A stretch of 64,000 nucleotides of DNA from Mangrovibacterium marinum (GCF_003046625.1 NZ_QAAD01000019.1:1-64000); one strand, 5' to 3'. Counted from the stretch's first letter, positions 52,878-62,000 are shown. The notes: generated by a model not told the origin, from the sequence alone. Program-made: numbers and translations.

Positions 52878-54086
52878 ATGACAGATCAAGAGCACAAAGG
52901 CGGCTTGGCAAGTTGGTATATGCCGCAGGAAGAAATGCTGGAAATACGCCGAAAGGGGAAAAAAATTACCATTGGTATTCCCTCCGATTTCGACAAGGTG
53001 GAAGCCCGCGTACCCCTCACGCCCGAAGCTGTGGAGCTTCTGGTATCGTACGGGCACGAAATTTTTTTAGAAACCAACGCCGGGAAAGCCTCCAGCTACT
53101 CCGACGAAGAATACCGCAATGCCGGGGCAATCGTGCTCGAAAAAAGAGCCGACATCTTTCAATGTGATATTATCCTGCGCGTCTCCCCTTTCGACGCTGA
53201 GGATATCAATCTTCTCAAAGGAAATCAGACGCTGATCTCGAATATGCAGCTAAACACGCACTGCATGGAATCGATTCAGAAACTGATGCGTAAAAAAGTT
53301 ACGGCCATCGCCTACGAATATCTGGAGAACGAAGATCATTGTCTGCCGGTGGTGCAGTTGATGAGCCAACTGTCGGGAGCCAGCTCCATCATGATTGCCA
53401 GCGAATACCTGAGCAACTCGCGCAACGGTAAAGGCGTGTTGCTGGGTGGAGTAACCGGTATTTCCCCCACCGAGTTGGTCATACTGGGAGCAACCACGGC
53501 CGGCGAATTTGCAGCCCGCGCAGCCATTGGCCTGGGGGCACACGTAAAAATTTTCGATAACGACATCTTCAAATTGCGCAAGCTGGAGGAAAAACTAGGC
53601 CACCAGGTGTTTACCTCGGTACTCTACCCCAATGTATTAAAGAAAGCGCTGAAGTCGGCCGATGTGGTACTGGGAGCCATGTCCATGAACTCGGCCCCCT
53701 TCTTCCGGGTGTCCAAAGAGATGGTTGCCAAAATGAAAAACGGATCAGTCATCATCGACCTGAATGTGAGCCAGGGAGGCTGCTTCGAAACCAGCCGCTG
53801 CACCGACCTGAAAAACCCAACCTATGTAGAAAACGGCATCGTCCACTTTTGCGTGCCCAATATTGCCTCGCTGGTTGCCCGCACAGCATCTATTGCCCTG
53901 AGTAATGTGCTCGCTCCGATTATCATTTCTATCGGCGAGATCGGAGGCATCCCCAACTACATCAAATCGACCAAAGGTTTCCGAAAGGGAATCTACATCT
54001 ACAACGGTATCCTGACCAACAGCGACCTGGGCGAAAAACTCAATATGCCATCCAAAGATATTGACTTGCTGCTGGCCGTGTTTTAG
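52878..54086 (+). CDS. Alanine dehydrogenase (AlaDH/PNT family)
   Basis: A 402-aa NAD-dependent dehydrogenase of the alanine dehydrogenase/transhydrogenase family, expected to interconvert alanine and pyruvate plus ammonia. The N-terminal substrate domain has IGIPSDFDKVEARVPLTPEA and the VSPFDAEDINLLK segment. The NAD-binding Rossmann region contains LVILGATTAGEFAARAAIGL, where the usual GGG is replaced by GATTAGE, as in the Bacteroidota branch of the family. VIIDLNVSQGGCFETS is the late family motif. It has about 35 extra N-terminal residues compared with classical enzymes. ATG 52878 is chosen over TTG 52869. A function as alanine dehydrogenase is likely but not proven. Confidence 0.85.
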   Translation: MTDQEHKGGLASWYMPQEEMLEIRRKGKKITIGIPSDFDKVEARVPLTPEAVELLVSYGHEIFLETNAGKASSYSDEEYRNAGAIVLEKRADIFQCDIILRVSPFDAEDINLLKGNQTLISNMQLNTHCMESIQKLMRKKVTAIAYEYLENEDHCLPVVQLMSQLSGASSIMIASEYLSNSRNGKGVLLGGVTGISPTELVILGATTAGEFAARAAIGLGAHVKIFDNDIFKLRKLEEKLGHQVFTSVLYPNVLKKALKSADVVLGAMSMNSAPFFRVSKEMVAKMKNGSVIIDLNVSQGGCFETSRCTDLKNPTYVENGIVHFCVPNIASLVARTASIALSNVLAPIIISIGEIGGIPNYIKSTKGFRKGIYIYNGILTNSDLGEKLNMPSKDIDLLLAVF

Positions 54087-54455
54087 ATTGAATGATTGAT
54101 GGACTGACGGATTGATGGATTGATGGACAAATCGAAGGAGTGAAGGATTGAAGGATTGAATGCCTGATGAACCAGCAACCAGCAACCAGTAACCAGTAAC
54201 TAGTAACCAGCGACTAGCAACCAGCAACCAGTAACCAGCAACTAGTAACTAGCAACCATTAACAAATCGCCCGTTCTTGTTTTACCCGCTGACTCCCTAA
54301 AGAGAGAACCAACAAGGACTAACAACCAGCAACCAGTTGAAGAAAACGCCAGCCTGAAAAGCCAGGTCAATTCAGGCTGCTAAGCCCATCACTGTACTCT
54401 TGGCTATTTTGTCTCACTACTCACGACTCAAGACTCAAGACTCACGACTCATCCC
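54087..54455 (+). repeat. Composite repeat block 1 (octamers, heptamers, hairpin D, heptamers)
   Basis: In order: 8-bp words around GATTGATG/GATTGAAG (54090-54165); 13 heptamers of the AACCAGC/AACCAGT/AACTAGT kind (54170-54260); hairpin element D1 (54273-54319); a fragment of the 191-bp unit (about 54358-54412, with CAGGCTGCTAAGCCC and CTCTTGGCTATTTTGTCTC); then degenerate ACTCAAG/ACTCACG heptamers (54413-54452). No gene is present. Confidence 0.85.
54273..54319 (+). repeat. Hairpin element D, copy D1
   Basis: A 47-nt inverted repeat: outer stem GTTCTTGTT / AACAAGGAC (one G-U pair) and inner CTCCCT / AGAGAG (one mismatch). Copies D2 and D3 have perfect stems. Confidence 0.75.
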
Positions 54456-56393
54456 CTACTGCACCAAGATCATCATCGAGATGGCAGGAACCTTTACCGC
54501 CTGCACCTTCACTTTGCGGATGCCTTCCAGCGCTATGTGGTTTTCCTCAGCCAACACGGTCCAGCCGGCGTCGTTGGGCAGATCAAACTGAAAAGCTTCT
54601 TTTCGGGCATTAAAGATAAACTGCATTTTCCGCCATCGTTTTTCCCCCGGATAGTCTTCAATGCGGTAAGTTACAACCCCCATCCGGTAGTCGGACGAGA
54701 ACTTCAGGTGCTCGCGAATCAGATCGGAGCTTTCCATACGCAAAGCCGGCAAATCCTTACGCAGCCGTATCAAATCGCATACATAGCGAAACACATCTTC
54801 ATACTTTTTCTTGCGCGACCAATCGAGCTGGTTAATGCTGTCGGGCGACTTATAGGTATTGTGCTCGCCATTTTTTGAGCGGCAAAATTCAGAGCCTCCG
54901 TGAATAAAGGGAATCCCCTGCGAAGTAATCACCAAGGCCAAAGCCAGCATCTGCATCTTCCGGATTTCGGCATCCGTAGCATCGGGACAGCTGTTGACAA
55001 GCTTATCGTAAAGGGTAAAATTATCGTGACAGGACACATAGTTCACCGTCTGCCAGGGTTGGCGTGCCCAGGCAAAAGCCGACTCTCCCACATAGCTGTA
55101 CACAATCTGCGGATGATAACAGGCCGCTACAATGCCAAATTTGATCGACTCCTCGTGATACAAGCGGCCACTGACAAAGCCCTGGCCGGTGCCGTCGAAA
55201 TTATTTCCTTTCAGGGCATCGCGAAAGTCATCGTTAAAGCAGGCCACCCGCTCCAGTTGGGAGATATTGCGTTTCACAGCCCGCATATTTTCATCCATCG
55301 GGCTACGGTCGGCCGTCCATCCTTCACCGTACATCAAGATCCCCGGGCGCAGCTTATCGAGTGCCAGCCGAACGGCATACATGGTTTCCAGGTCGTGCAC
55401 GCCCATGAGGTCGAATCGGAAGCCATCAAAATGAAATTCCCGGGCCCAATACAATAGCGAGTCGATCATGTACTTACGCGCCATTGCCCGTTCCGAGGCA
55501 AACTCATTGCCGCATCCCGAAGCATTGGAAAAAGTTCCCGAGCGCGTTTGCCGGTAATAGTATCCCGGCACCGTTTGGTTAAACCACGAACGACGAATCA
55601 GCCCCGTATGATTATACACCACATCCATCACCACTGCGATACCGGCCTTATGCAGGGCAGCTACCAACTGTTTCAGCTCCTTAATTCGGGCAATCGTATC
55701 GGGATTGCTGGCATAACTTCCTTCGGGCGTGTTATAATTCAGTGGATCGTAGCCCCAGTTGTACTTTTTCAGCGGTTTGGTTTCGCCAACAGTCCAAAAG
55801 TCGAATACCGGCAACAGGTGTACATGCGTGATGCCCAGCTCTTTCAGATGATCTACCCCCGACGACAGCCCCTCGGCAGTACGGCAGCCCTCCTCGGTAA
55901 AGGCCAAATACTTGCCCTTGTTAGTCATCCCCGAGTTGGCAGCCACCGAAAAATCGCGCAGATGAATCTCGTACAACACGGCGTTCACAGCATTTTCGCA
56001 GGCAACAGGCCGATCATCATTCCAGTCCTCAGGGTTGGTCTCCGCAGGGTCGAAGAATAAGCCACGGCGCCCGTTAATCCCCACCGCTCGAGCATCAACT
56101 CCGGGAGTTTCATTCAGCCACTCTCCATCGTTCACCCGGATGGTATAATACAGGCCTTTGAAATGCCCTTCGCGCTCCAGTGCCCAGCATCCATGCTCTT
56201 CGGCGTGCATCCAGTAGCGGTGCAACGATTTTCCGCCCAAACTCTTGCGAAAAACTAGAAACTCCACCTTATGAGCCGTTGGAGCCCACACCCGCGCCTG
56301 GAAACCGGTCTCCGTCAAGCGAACACCCAAGTCGTCGCCCCCATACCAGGGGTAGGCTGAAAAATCAATATGGTTAAATCGCCAATCACGCAT
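54456..56393 (-). CDS. pulA: Type I pullulanase (GH13_14)
   Basis: Type I pullulanases cut alpha-1,6 linkages in pullulan, glycogen and limit dextrins. The 645-aa protein has a CBM48-like N-terminal domain (about 15-115), the pullulanase signature YNWGYDP (about 215), and GH13 catalytic residues Asp in GFRFDLMGVHD (about 326), Glu in LMYGEGW (about 354) and Asp in VSCHDNF (about 454). It has no signal peptide, so it acts inside the cell on storage glucan or imported oligosaccharides. It lies 7 bp after a small membrane protein gene. Together with the GH133-like enzyme it gives the cell two debranching activities. Confidence 0.95.
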   Translation of the reverse strand: MRDWRFNHIDFSAYPWYGGDDLGVRLTETGFQARVWAPTAHKVEFLVFRKSLGGKSLHRYWMHAEEHGCWALEREGHFKGLYYTIRVNDGEWLNETPGVDARAVGINGRRGLFFDPAETNPEDWNDDRPVACENAVNAVLYEIHLRDFSVAANSGMTNKGKYLAFTEEGCRTAEGLSSGVDHLKELGITHVHLLPVFDFWTVGETKPLKKYNWGYDPLNYNTPEGSYASNPDTIARIKELKQLVAALHKAGIAVVMDVVYNHTGLIRRSWFNQTVPGYYYRQTRSGTFSNASGCGNEFASERAMARKYMIDSLLYWAREFHFDGFRFDLMGVHDLETMYAVRLALDKLRPGILMYGEGWTADRSPMDENMRAVKRNISQLERVACFNDDFRDALKGNNFDGTGQGFVSGRLYHEESIKFGIVAACYHPQIVYSYVGESAFAWARQPWQTVNYVSCHDNFTLYDKLVNSCPDATDAEIRKMQMLALALVITSQGIPFIHGGSEFCRSKNGEHNTYKSPDSINQLDWSRKKKYEDVFRYVCDLIRLRKDLPALRMESSDLIREHLKFSSDYRMGVVTYRIEDYPGEKRWRKMQFIFNARKEAFQFDLPNDAGWTVLAEENHIALEGIRKVKVQAVKVPAISMMILVQ

Positions 56394-56400
56394 GATTCAT

Positions 56401-56922
56401 TCAGTTTTTGCGGAAACGAATATACTTGCTGGTATAGTTCTGTCCGGATGAGTCTGCCAGCACAACTCGTGCCTTTCGAAATAAGCCGAGCGCCGGGTCA
56501 TGTTGATGGAAAACAGCTAATTTGATCTGAAGTTCATACTCCCGGCCATTTTCCAGCCGTAAAGGATACTGTTCTGCTCCCCGGGCTCCTTTCAGCTTGA
56601 ATTTTCGCCGCTTCAATCCTTTGCAAAACTCCAGCACCGGAGCATCAAAATCGACCGTCTTCCCGCTTTGATTGACAAGAAATAAGGTTAACACCTCCGG
56701 CTGATCTCCCTTATTGGCAATCAGGTGAACTTCCGGCCGCTTTCGCTTCGGCTTCTTCATGCCAGTCAGCTTAGGAGCAAAAGCTGCTCCGAGCAGTCCC
56801 AGAACGACCGCCAGTGCAAGCGACCAGAAAACATACAACATATAGCCATCGGGCTGTACCTGTCGTGCTCCGAAACTGCAAACCGGAACCATCAGGGCCA
56901 ATATCAAAAATGTTTTTCGCAT
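56401..56922 (-). CDS. Small membrane protein of unknown function
   Basis: I do not recognise the family. The 173-aa protein has a signal-peptide-like start (MRKTFLILALMVPVCSFGA) and a second hydrophobic segment (YVFWSLALAVVLGLLGAAF). A very basic stretch (MKKPKRKRPEV) follows, then a soluble domain of about 110 residues with predicted beta character (LTLFLVNQSGKTVDFDAPVL). The second part resembles beta-sandwich accessory domains, but there is no secure match. ATG 56922 is chosen because upstream residues lie in repeat sequence. It precedes pullulanase by 7 bp, so the two are co-transcribed. Confidence 0.6.
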   Translation of the reverse strand: MRKTFLILALMVPVCSFGARQVQPDGYMLYVFWSLALAVVLGLLGAAFAPKLTGMKKPKRKRPEVHLIANKGDQPEVLTLFLVNQSGKTVDFDAPVLEFCKGLKRRKFKLKGARGAEQYPLRLENGREYELQIKLAVFHQHDPALGLFRKARVVLADSSGQNYTSKYIRFRKN

Positions 56923-57834
56923 TATTTTCGCATCAATACAACAAATGTAAAAAAAGTGATCGGATGTTGGGGTTGACGGATTGAAGGATTGATGAACCCG
57001 CAACCAGAAATAATTTACAATTTAGCGATTTACCATTGACCATTGGAAGAAGTCACAGTCGAAGTCACAGTCGAAGTCACAGTCACAGACTACTGGATTG
57101 TTGGATTTTCAGATTGCTGGACCGATGGACGAATTGAAGGAATGAAGGATTGACTGAGTCTCAGTCTCAGTCTCAGTCGCAGTCTCAGTCGCAGTCTCAG
57201 TCGCAGTCGCAGACTACTGGATATTCGGATTACTGGATTGACGGAAAAATTGAAGGAATGAAGGATTGATGAACCAGCAACCAGCAACCAGCAACCAGCA
57301 ACCAGCAACCAGCAACCAGCAACCAGCAACCAGTAACCTGTAACCAGCAACAAATCGCCCGTCCTTGTTTTTCCCTCTGACTCCCTAAAGGGAGAACCAA
57401 CAAGGACTAATAACTTAAGCCTCAAGCTTCACGACTCACGACTCAAGACTCAAGACTCACATTTCACCCCGCCGGGGTATTTCTCGGCGATCCTCGGGGT
57501 CTTCTTTGCGCCCTTAGCGGTTAAATTTACTGGATTGCCGGACTCTCGGATTGTTGGATATCGGACTAACGACAAATGACAATCATTGACAACTCAAGAC
57601 TCAATCCTCAATTGCGACGGTGCTTTTTCCAACATCGCGGGATCGGCAGGGGGATTTTCTTTGAATTTCCAATAAACAATATTCAATATTGAATAACCAA
57701 TTGAGACGCTCTGTGGAACTCTGCGTCTTCTTTGCGCCCTTAACGGTTAAATTTACTGGATTGCCGGACGACTATCGATGACAACAAATGACAACTTCTA
57801 TCTCGTTGCTCGCCACTCCCGACTCATCCTAAAT
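56923..57834 (+). repeat. Composite repeat block 2
   Basis: No gene. In order: element E (57010-57050, ATAATTTACAATTTAGCGAT); three 12-bp units GAAGTCACAGTC (57049-57084); ACTACTGGATTGTTGG-type words; 6-bp units AGTCTC/AGTCGC (57156-57212, about nine); octamers; 11 heptamers AACCAGC (57272-57350); hairpin D2 (57361-57407); degenerate ACTCAAG heptamers (57416-57462). Then come repeated phrases CTTCTTTGCGCCCTTARCGG (twice) and a fragment of the 191-bp unit (57610-57655). Confidence 0.85.
57361..57407 (+). repeat. Hairpin element D, copy D2
   Basis: A 47-nt element with perfect outer stem GTCCTTGTT / AACAAGGAC and inner stem CTCCCT / AGGGAG around AA. Confidence 0.85.
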
Positions 57835-58584
57835 CTAAAAATCGAGGGCTTCTTTCAGATTTTTGTAGCCCGACTTACTCACCTTCAGCTTGGTTTTATC
57901 TTTCAGAATAACCACGTACGACTCTTTCTCATACTGCTGGATCTCCTCGATTTGCGACACCCGTACAATATAGGATCGATGAATACGAATAAACTCGTGC
58001 GGATCCAGATGGCTCTCGAAAAACTTCATGGTGTTTTGCTTCATCTGCCGCCCTTCATCGGTATAAATCAGAACATAATCGTCCATCGACTCAATATAGC
58101 GAATCTGCTCGATGGGGATGATGTGAATCCGGTGCCGGTCTTTCACCACGACCCGATCCAGGTATTCCTCATCGGCATACTCACTCAAACGGCTGATGCG
58201 TTGACTCTGCTCCTGTGCCTGTCCGCGACGCTCCACGACTTTATCGATGGCGGCGCACATCCGCTCTTTCGAAAACGGCTTCAACAGATAATCTATAGCG
58301 TTGATCTCGAAGGCTTTCAGCGCATACTGGTCGTAGGCCGTGGTGAAGATGATTTCGGGCTTGTGATCCAACAGCTGCAACATCTCGAAACCTGTGATCT
58401 TGGGCATCTGAATATCCAGGAACACCAGGTCTGGCTTCAACTCATTAATTTTTTGAACTCCTTCGAAGCCATTCTCGCATTCACCAATCAGTTGCACCTT
58501 CTCGTGGCCTTTCAGGTACGATTTTAACAGGTCGCGAGCCAGTTCTTCATCGTCAACCAGCAGTACGTTTAATTTTTCATTCAT
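57835..58584 (-). CDS. LytTR-family response regulator
   Basis: A 249-aa response regulator with an N-terminal receiver domain (residues about 5-120; phosphoacceptor D57 in LVFLDIQMP; acidic pair D11-D12) and a C-terminal LytTR DNA-binding domain (about 148-245, with YIESMDDYVLIYTDEGRQ and HRSYIVRVSQI). It is the last gene of a four-gene minus-strand operon with a LytS-type sensor kinase, a LiaF-like protein and a small membrane protein. The sensor gene ends 7 bp upstream. Targets are not visible in the window. Confidence 0.96.
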   Translation of the reverse strand: MNEKLNVLLVDDEELARDLLKSYLKGHEKVQLIGECENGFEGVQKINELKPDLVFLDIQMPKITGFEMLQLLDHKPEIIFTTAYDQYALKAFEINAIDYLLKPFSKERMCAAIDKVVERRGQAQEQSQRISRLSEYADEEYLDRVVVKDRHRIHIIPIEQIRYIESMDDYVLIYTDEGRQMKQNTMKFFESHLDPHEFIRIHRSYIVRVSQIEEIQQYEKESYVVILKDKTKLKVSKSGYKNLKEALDF

Positions 58585-58591
58585 GGTCCGT

Positions 58592-59632
58592 TTATTTTTG
58601 GGGAAGCATTAATTCTACTTTAAAACGTGTTTTCAGGTCGCTCACCTGCAACAGCCCCGGGTTACCGTAAATCAGTGCCAGCCGCTGACGGATATTGCGC
58701 AAGCCGATCCCTTCACCCTTATGCTTCTTACTTTTCGGATCGTACTCATTTTCAATGCTAATCCGGAAGAAGCCCTGCGCCGGCTCACAACTCATCACAA
58801 CATCCACCGGTTCTGTAGCCTCGTAAACACCATATTTAATGGCATTTTCGAACAAAGGCTGCAAAATCATATTGGGTATTCGAGCATTCAGGCATTCTTC
58901 CGAAACCCGAAAAACAGGGTTCAGCTTTTTACCGAAACGTATTTTTTCAATCCCAAGATACAGTTTGATATGATCCAGTTCATCCCGGAGGGCCACTTTT
59001 TCTTCGCGATTGTGTTGCAGCGAGTAACGCATAAACGATGACAGGTTAATCACCATCTCCTGCGCCTTTTCGGGGCTGCTCATGGTTAAGGAGGAGATGC
59101 TGTTCAAACTATTAAACAGAAAATGGGGATTGATCTGCGACTTCAAGGCATTCAGCTCGGCATCGCGAACCAGCATCTTCATCTCCGCCTCACGTTTAAT
59201 ACGGTCTCTCAGCGAGTTATAATAATTCACCGCATAAAAAAACACCACATAACCGGCATATAATAAGTAGCCGGTAAGCACCTTGGAGGGCAGCGATCCC
59301 CAAATAAAATTGACATGACTTTGCTCAACCATCTTAATAAAAATGTAGCTTAGGTAAAGCCAGATGGCATTCATGATAGAGGCCGCCACAAAGTGAAAAA
59401 GAATGTTCTTGAGCCAATCGTTTTCGTCCAACCGGTTATATTGAATGATAAACCAGATGCTGGATCCCATAATCGGGTAAAGGATGAAGATCACAAAGGA
59501 ATCGATGACGGCCAGATGGTAGCTGATGTCGTACCAAAAAGCCTGGATCAAAAAATTCAGCACGCCAATGACCAACCAAAAAACGATATAGTAGATACTC
59601 AGCAGGCGGTTATTGAGGAAGGGATGCTTCAT
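58592..59632 (-). CDS. LytS-type sensor histidine kinase
   Basis: A 346-aa sensor kinase with four hydrophobic segments in the first 140 residues, no periplasmic sensor domain, and then the His_kinase domain. The phosphorylated His is H170 in SQINPHFLFNSLNS, and the ATP-binding N box is in ILQPLFENAIKYGV, followed by GEGIGLRNIRQRL. It pairs with the LytTR regulator encoded 7 bp downstream and follows the LiaF-like gene by 5 bp. With so little outside the membrane it probably senses membrane state or a neighbouring protein, as in LiaFSR-like systems (inference). Confidence 0.95.
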   Translation of the reverse strand: MKHPFLNNRLLSIYYIVFWLVIGVLNFLIQAFWYDISYHLAVIDSFVIFILYPIMGSSIWFIIQYNRLDENDWLKNILFHFVAASIMNAIWLYLSYIFIKMVEQSHVNFIWGSLPSKVLTGYLLYAGYVVFFYAVNYYNSLRDRIKREAEMKMLVRDAELNALKSQINPHFLFNSLNSISSLTMSSPEKAQEMVINLSSFMRYSLQHNREEKVALRDELDHIKLYLGIEKIRFGKKLNPVFRVSEECLNARIPNMILQPLFENAIKYGVYEATEPVDVVMSCEPAQGFFRISIENEYDPKSKKHKGEGIGLRNIRQRLALIYGNPGLLQVSDLKTRFKVELMLPQK

Positions 59633-59637
59633 AGCCG

Positions 59638-60348
59638 CTAAACGTGTTTGATTTCGACCCCGCCAAACAGCGTAATTCCCTTAATGACCACCGTTTTGGC
59701 CGGATCCAGCTGCCCCTGTTGGAAACTGTCGCCCCGCTTATCGGTAAAAGCGCCGAAGATGGTGGTTATCTCGTTGCGCACATTCCAGTCGGGTGGTACT
59801 TTCAGCCCCGTGCCACCAAACAAACAGGTACAATCGATCACTGCTCCCTCGGGCGCCAGTCCGGCTTGCCGAAAATCATATTCAATACCGCCAAACACCG
59901 AGGTGGAACGTCCTCCTCGCAATTGCTTGGAAGTGATGAAAATCTCGCGTCCGCCAAAGATGACAAAGTCATCAAACTCGTCGAATGTCTTCCCTTCAAC
60001 GCCATGATACAGCTGCCGGTGTCCTCCGCGCTGCCGGTACACCAGGGCAACGCCCACCAGCACGAGCAAAGCCGGCCAGTACACGCGCCGAAGCTCATAA
60101 GGAACATCAAAAATCTCGGGAAGGATAAAAAATGTTCCCACACCGATTAGAATAATGCCTTTGACCTGACTACCGTTTCGCAACATGATGGCACCGATGG
60201 CAATCAACAACATCTGCCACGAAATCAGGATGTCCGTCAAGCTCCAAGGGATCAGGTTTAACCGTTGTAGCATTAAAATAGCCCCTACGGCAATAAAAAT
60301 CATCCCCACATAAAAACCTTTATTTGCTCTTTGTTCCATGTTCTTCAT
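59638..60348 (-). CDS. LiaF-like transmembrane protein
   Basis: A 236-aa membrane protein with four hydrophobic segments (GMIFIAVGAILML, ISWQMLLIAIGAIML, GIILIGVGTFFIL and VYWPALLVLVGVALVY) and a soluble C-terminal part from about 125. That part has repeats of the form VFGGIEYDF, CLFGGTGLKVPPDW and LFGGVEIKHV, the LiaF/DUF2154-like cell-wall-stress domain. In Firmicutes LiaF restrains a sensor kinase; here the kinase gene follows by 5 bp, so an analogous role is reasonable but unproven. Confidence 0.85.
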   Translation of the reverse strand: MKNMEQRANKGFYVGMIFIAVGAILMLQRLNLIPWSLTDILISWQMLLIAIGAIMLRNGSQVKGIILIGVGTFFILPEIFDVPYELRRVYWPALLVLVGVALVYRQRGGHRQLYHGVEGKTFDEFDDFVIFGGREIFITSKQLRGGRSTSVFGGIEYDFRQAGLAPEGAVIDCTCLFGGTGLKVPPDWNVRNEITTIFGAFTDKRGDSFQQGQLDPAKTVVIKGITLFGGVEIKHV

Positions 60349-60387
60349 TTTTCAATCCTTCCACATCAAGCACTTCAATTCTCAAAT

Positions 60388-60789
60388 TTAAAATAAACTT
60401 TTTAGCAGCACCACCCCAATAACGATGAGGACCACCGGAAAGAAGACCACCATCAGCACACCTGGAATTGCCAAATCGGGCAATAAAAACAACAGGGCTA
60501 TCAGCACCACCAATCCCCCCACCTTCCGTCGTCCGCTAACCAACAACAGACCGGTAATAACCAACAAGATCGGCAACAGATAGTCGCCCAACTTAGTACT
60601 TAAAAAATGATAAATTTCATACAGGGTGTCCCGGAAGAACTCCCAACCAGGCAGGTAGGCTCCCAGCCCGGTCTCCTTCGCAATCCAATAGAGCCCAACA
60701 ACGATGAAGATAATCCCCAAGGCTGCACCGCCACTCTTCCGCTCCTTCTCCCCCTCGGGCTGCTGCTTTTTCCATTCCGGATGATCCAT
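60388..60789 (-). CDS. Small four-helix membrane protein (LiaI/DUF5668-like)
   Basis: A 133-aa protein with a charged N-terminus (KKQQPEGEKERKSG) and hydrophobic segments AALGIIFIVVGLYWIA, YLLPILLVITGLLLV, GLVVLIALLFLLP and VVFFPVVLIVIGVVLL. The glycine-rich hairpin helices recall the LiaI/DUF5668 group that often precedes LiaF-like proteins. It is the first gene of the operon. TATTTTTG at 60822-60815 (minus strand) and AAGGA eight bases before the ATG are the visible control signals. Confidence 0.7.
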   Translation of the reverse strand: MDHPEWKKQQPEGEKERKSGGAALGIIFIVVGLYWIAKETGLGAYLPGWEFFRDTLYEIYHFLSTKLGDYLLPILLVITGLLLVSGRRKVGGLVVLIALLFLLPDLAIPGVLMVVFFPVVLIVIGVVLLKSLF

Positions 60790-61217
60790 ACGACTTCCTT
60801 TTTAAATTTTCATTCAAAAATAGCCCATTTCTTTAGGAACAGTCATCGCCGATCGGTCAAATAAAGCAGCGAATCGGTAAACGGATCGAAGGATGTTTGG
60901 ATTGATTGAAGGATTGAAAGAAGTCGCAGCCAGTGATAATTTACAATTTAACGATTTACCATTGACAATTGGAAGAAGGCACAGCCAGGGATAATTTACA
61001 ATTTAACGATTTACCATTGACGATTGGATGAAGGCACAGTAGACGGATTACTGGATTTTCAGATTGAAGGATTGAATGCCTGATGAACCAGCAACCAGCA
61101 ACCAGCAACCAGCAACAAATCCCCCGTCCTTGTTTTTCCCTCTGACTCCCTAAAGGGAGAACCAACAAGGACTAGTAACTCAAGCCTCAAGCTTCAAGTC
61201 TCAAGACTCAAGACTCT
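60790..61217 (+). repeat. Composite repeat block 3, upstream part
   Basis: Contains, in order: the -7 box TATTTTTG of the LiaF operon (minus strand, 60815-60822); two copies of element E (from 60936 and 60990, exactly 54 bp apart); GGATTACTGGATTTTCAG and octamers; four heptamers AACCAGC (61086-61115); hairpin D3 (61126-61172); and ACTCAAG-type heptamers (61178-61217). No gene is seen. Confidence 0.85.
61126..61172 (+). repeat. Hairpin element D, copy D3
   Basis: Same 47-nt hairpin as D2 with perfect 9-bp outer and 6-bp inner stems, again right after an AACCAGC array. Confidence 0.85.
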
Positions 61218-62000
61218 ATTGCGGCGGTGCTTTTTCCAACATCACGGGATTGGGAGGGGATACTTTCCCCGGGGTGCCATTCCCTTCGGTCATTTGCCCC
61301 TAGCTGAATTAAGTTAGCCTTTCAGGCTACTAACCCCCACGCTGTGCTCTTGGCTATCTTGTCTCATTACTCATTACTCAAGTCTCATTACTCACGACTT
61401 AAGACTCTATTGCGGCGATGCTTTTCCCTACATAGCAGGATTGGGAGGGGGTACTTTCCCCGGGGTGCCATTCCCTTCGGTCATTTGCCCCGGGCTGAAT
61501 TAAGTTAGCCTTTCAGGCTACTAACCCCCTCGCTGTGCTCTTGGCTATCTTGTCTCATTACTCAAGACTCATGTCTCATTACTCCCGACTCAAGACTCTA
61601 TTGCGGCGGTGCTTTTTCCAACATCGCGGGATTGGGAGGGGGTACTTTCCCCGGGGTGCCATTCCCTTTGGTCATTTGCCCCGGGCTGAATTAAGTTAGC
61701 CTTTCAGGCTACTAACCCCCTCGCTGTGCTCTTGGCTATCTTGCCTCAATACTCAAGTCTCATGTCTCATTACTCACGACTTAAGACTCTATTGCGGCGG
61801 TGCTTTTTCCAACATCGCGGGATCGGGAGGGGGTACTTTCCCCGGGGTGCCATTCCCTTCGGTCATTTGCCCCGGGCTGAATTAAGTTAGCCTTTCAGGC
61901 TACTAACCCCCTCGCTGTGTTCTTGGCTATCTTGTCTCATTACTCATTACTCATTACTCAAGTCTCATTACTCAAGACTCACGACTCCCGACTCAAGACT
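61218..62000 (+). repeat. Four tandem 191-bp units
   Basis: Units begin ATTGCGGCG at 61218, 61409, 61600 and 61791; the first three are exactly 191 bp and the last about 210 bp because its heptamer tail is longer. Each has a conserved GC-rich body (GGTGCTTTTTCCAACATCGC, CTTTCCCCGGGGTGCCATTC, TTAGCCTTTCAGGCTACTAA) and a tail of degenerate TCATTAC/TCAAGAC heptamers. The body holds a small hairpin (AGCCT/AGGCT). No reading frame is conserved as a protein. Confidence 0.92.

Noticed and set aside
61218-62000. CRISPR-like array
   Set aside because: Unit length is 191 bp and the units are nearly identical throughout, without unique spacers; no cas genes are in the window.
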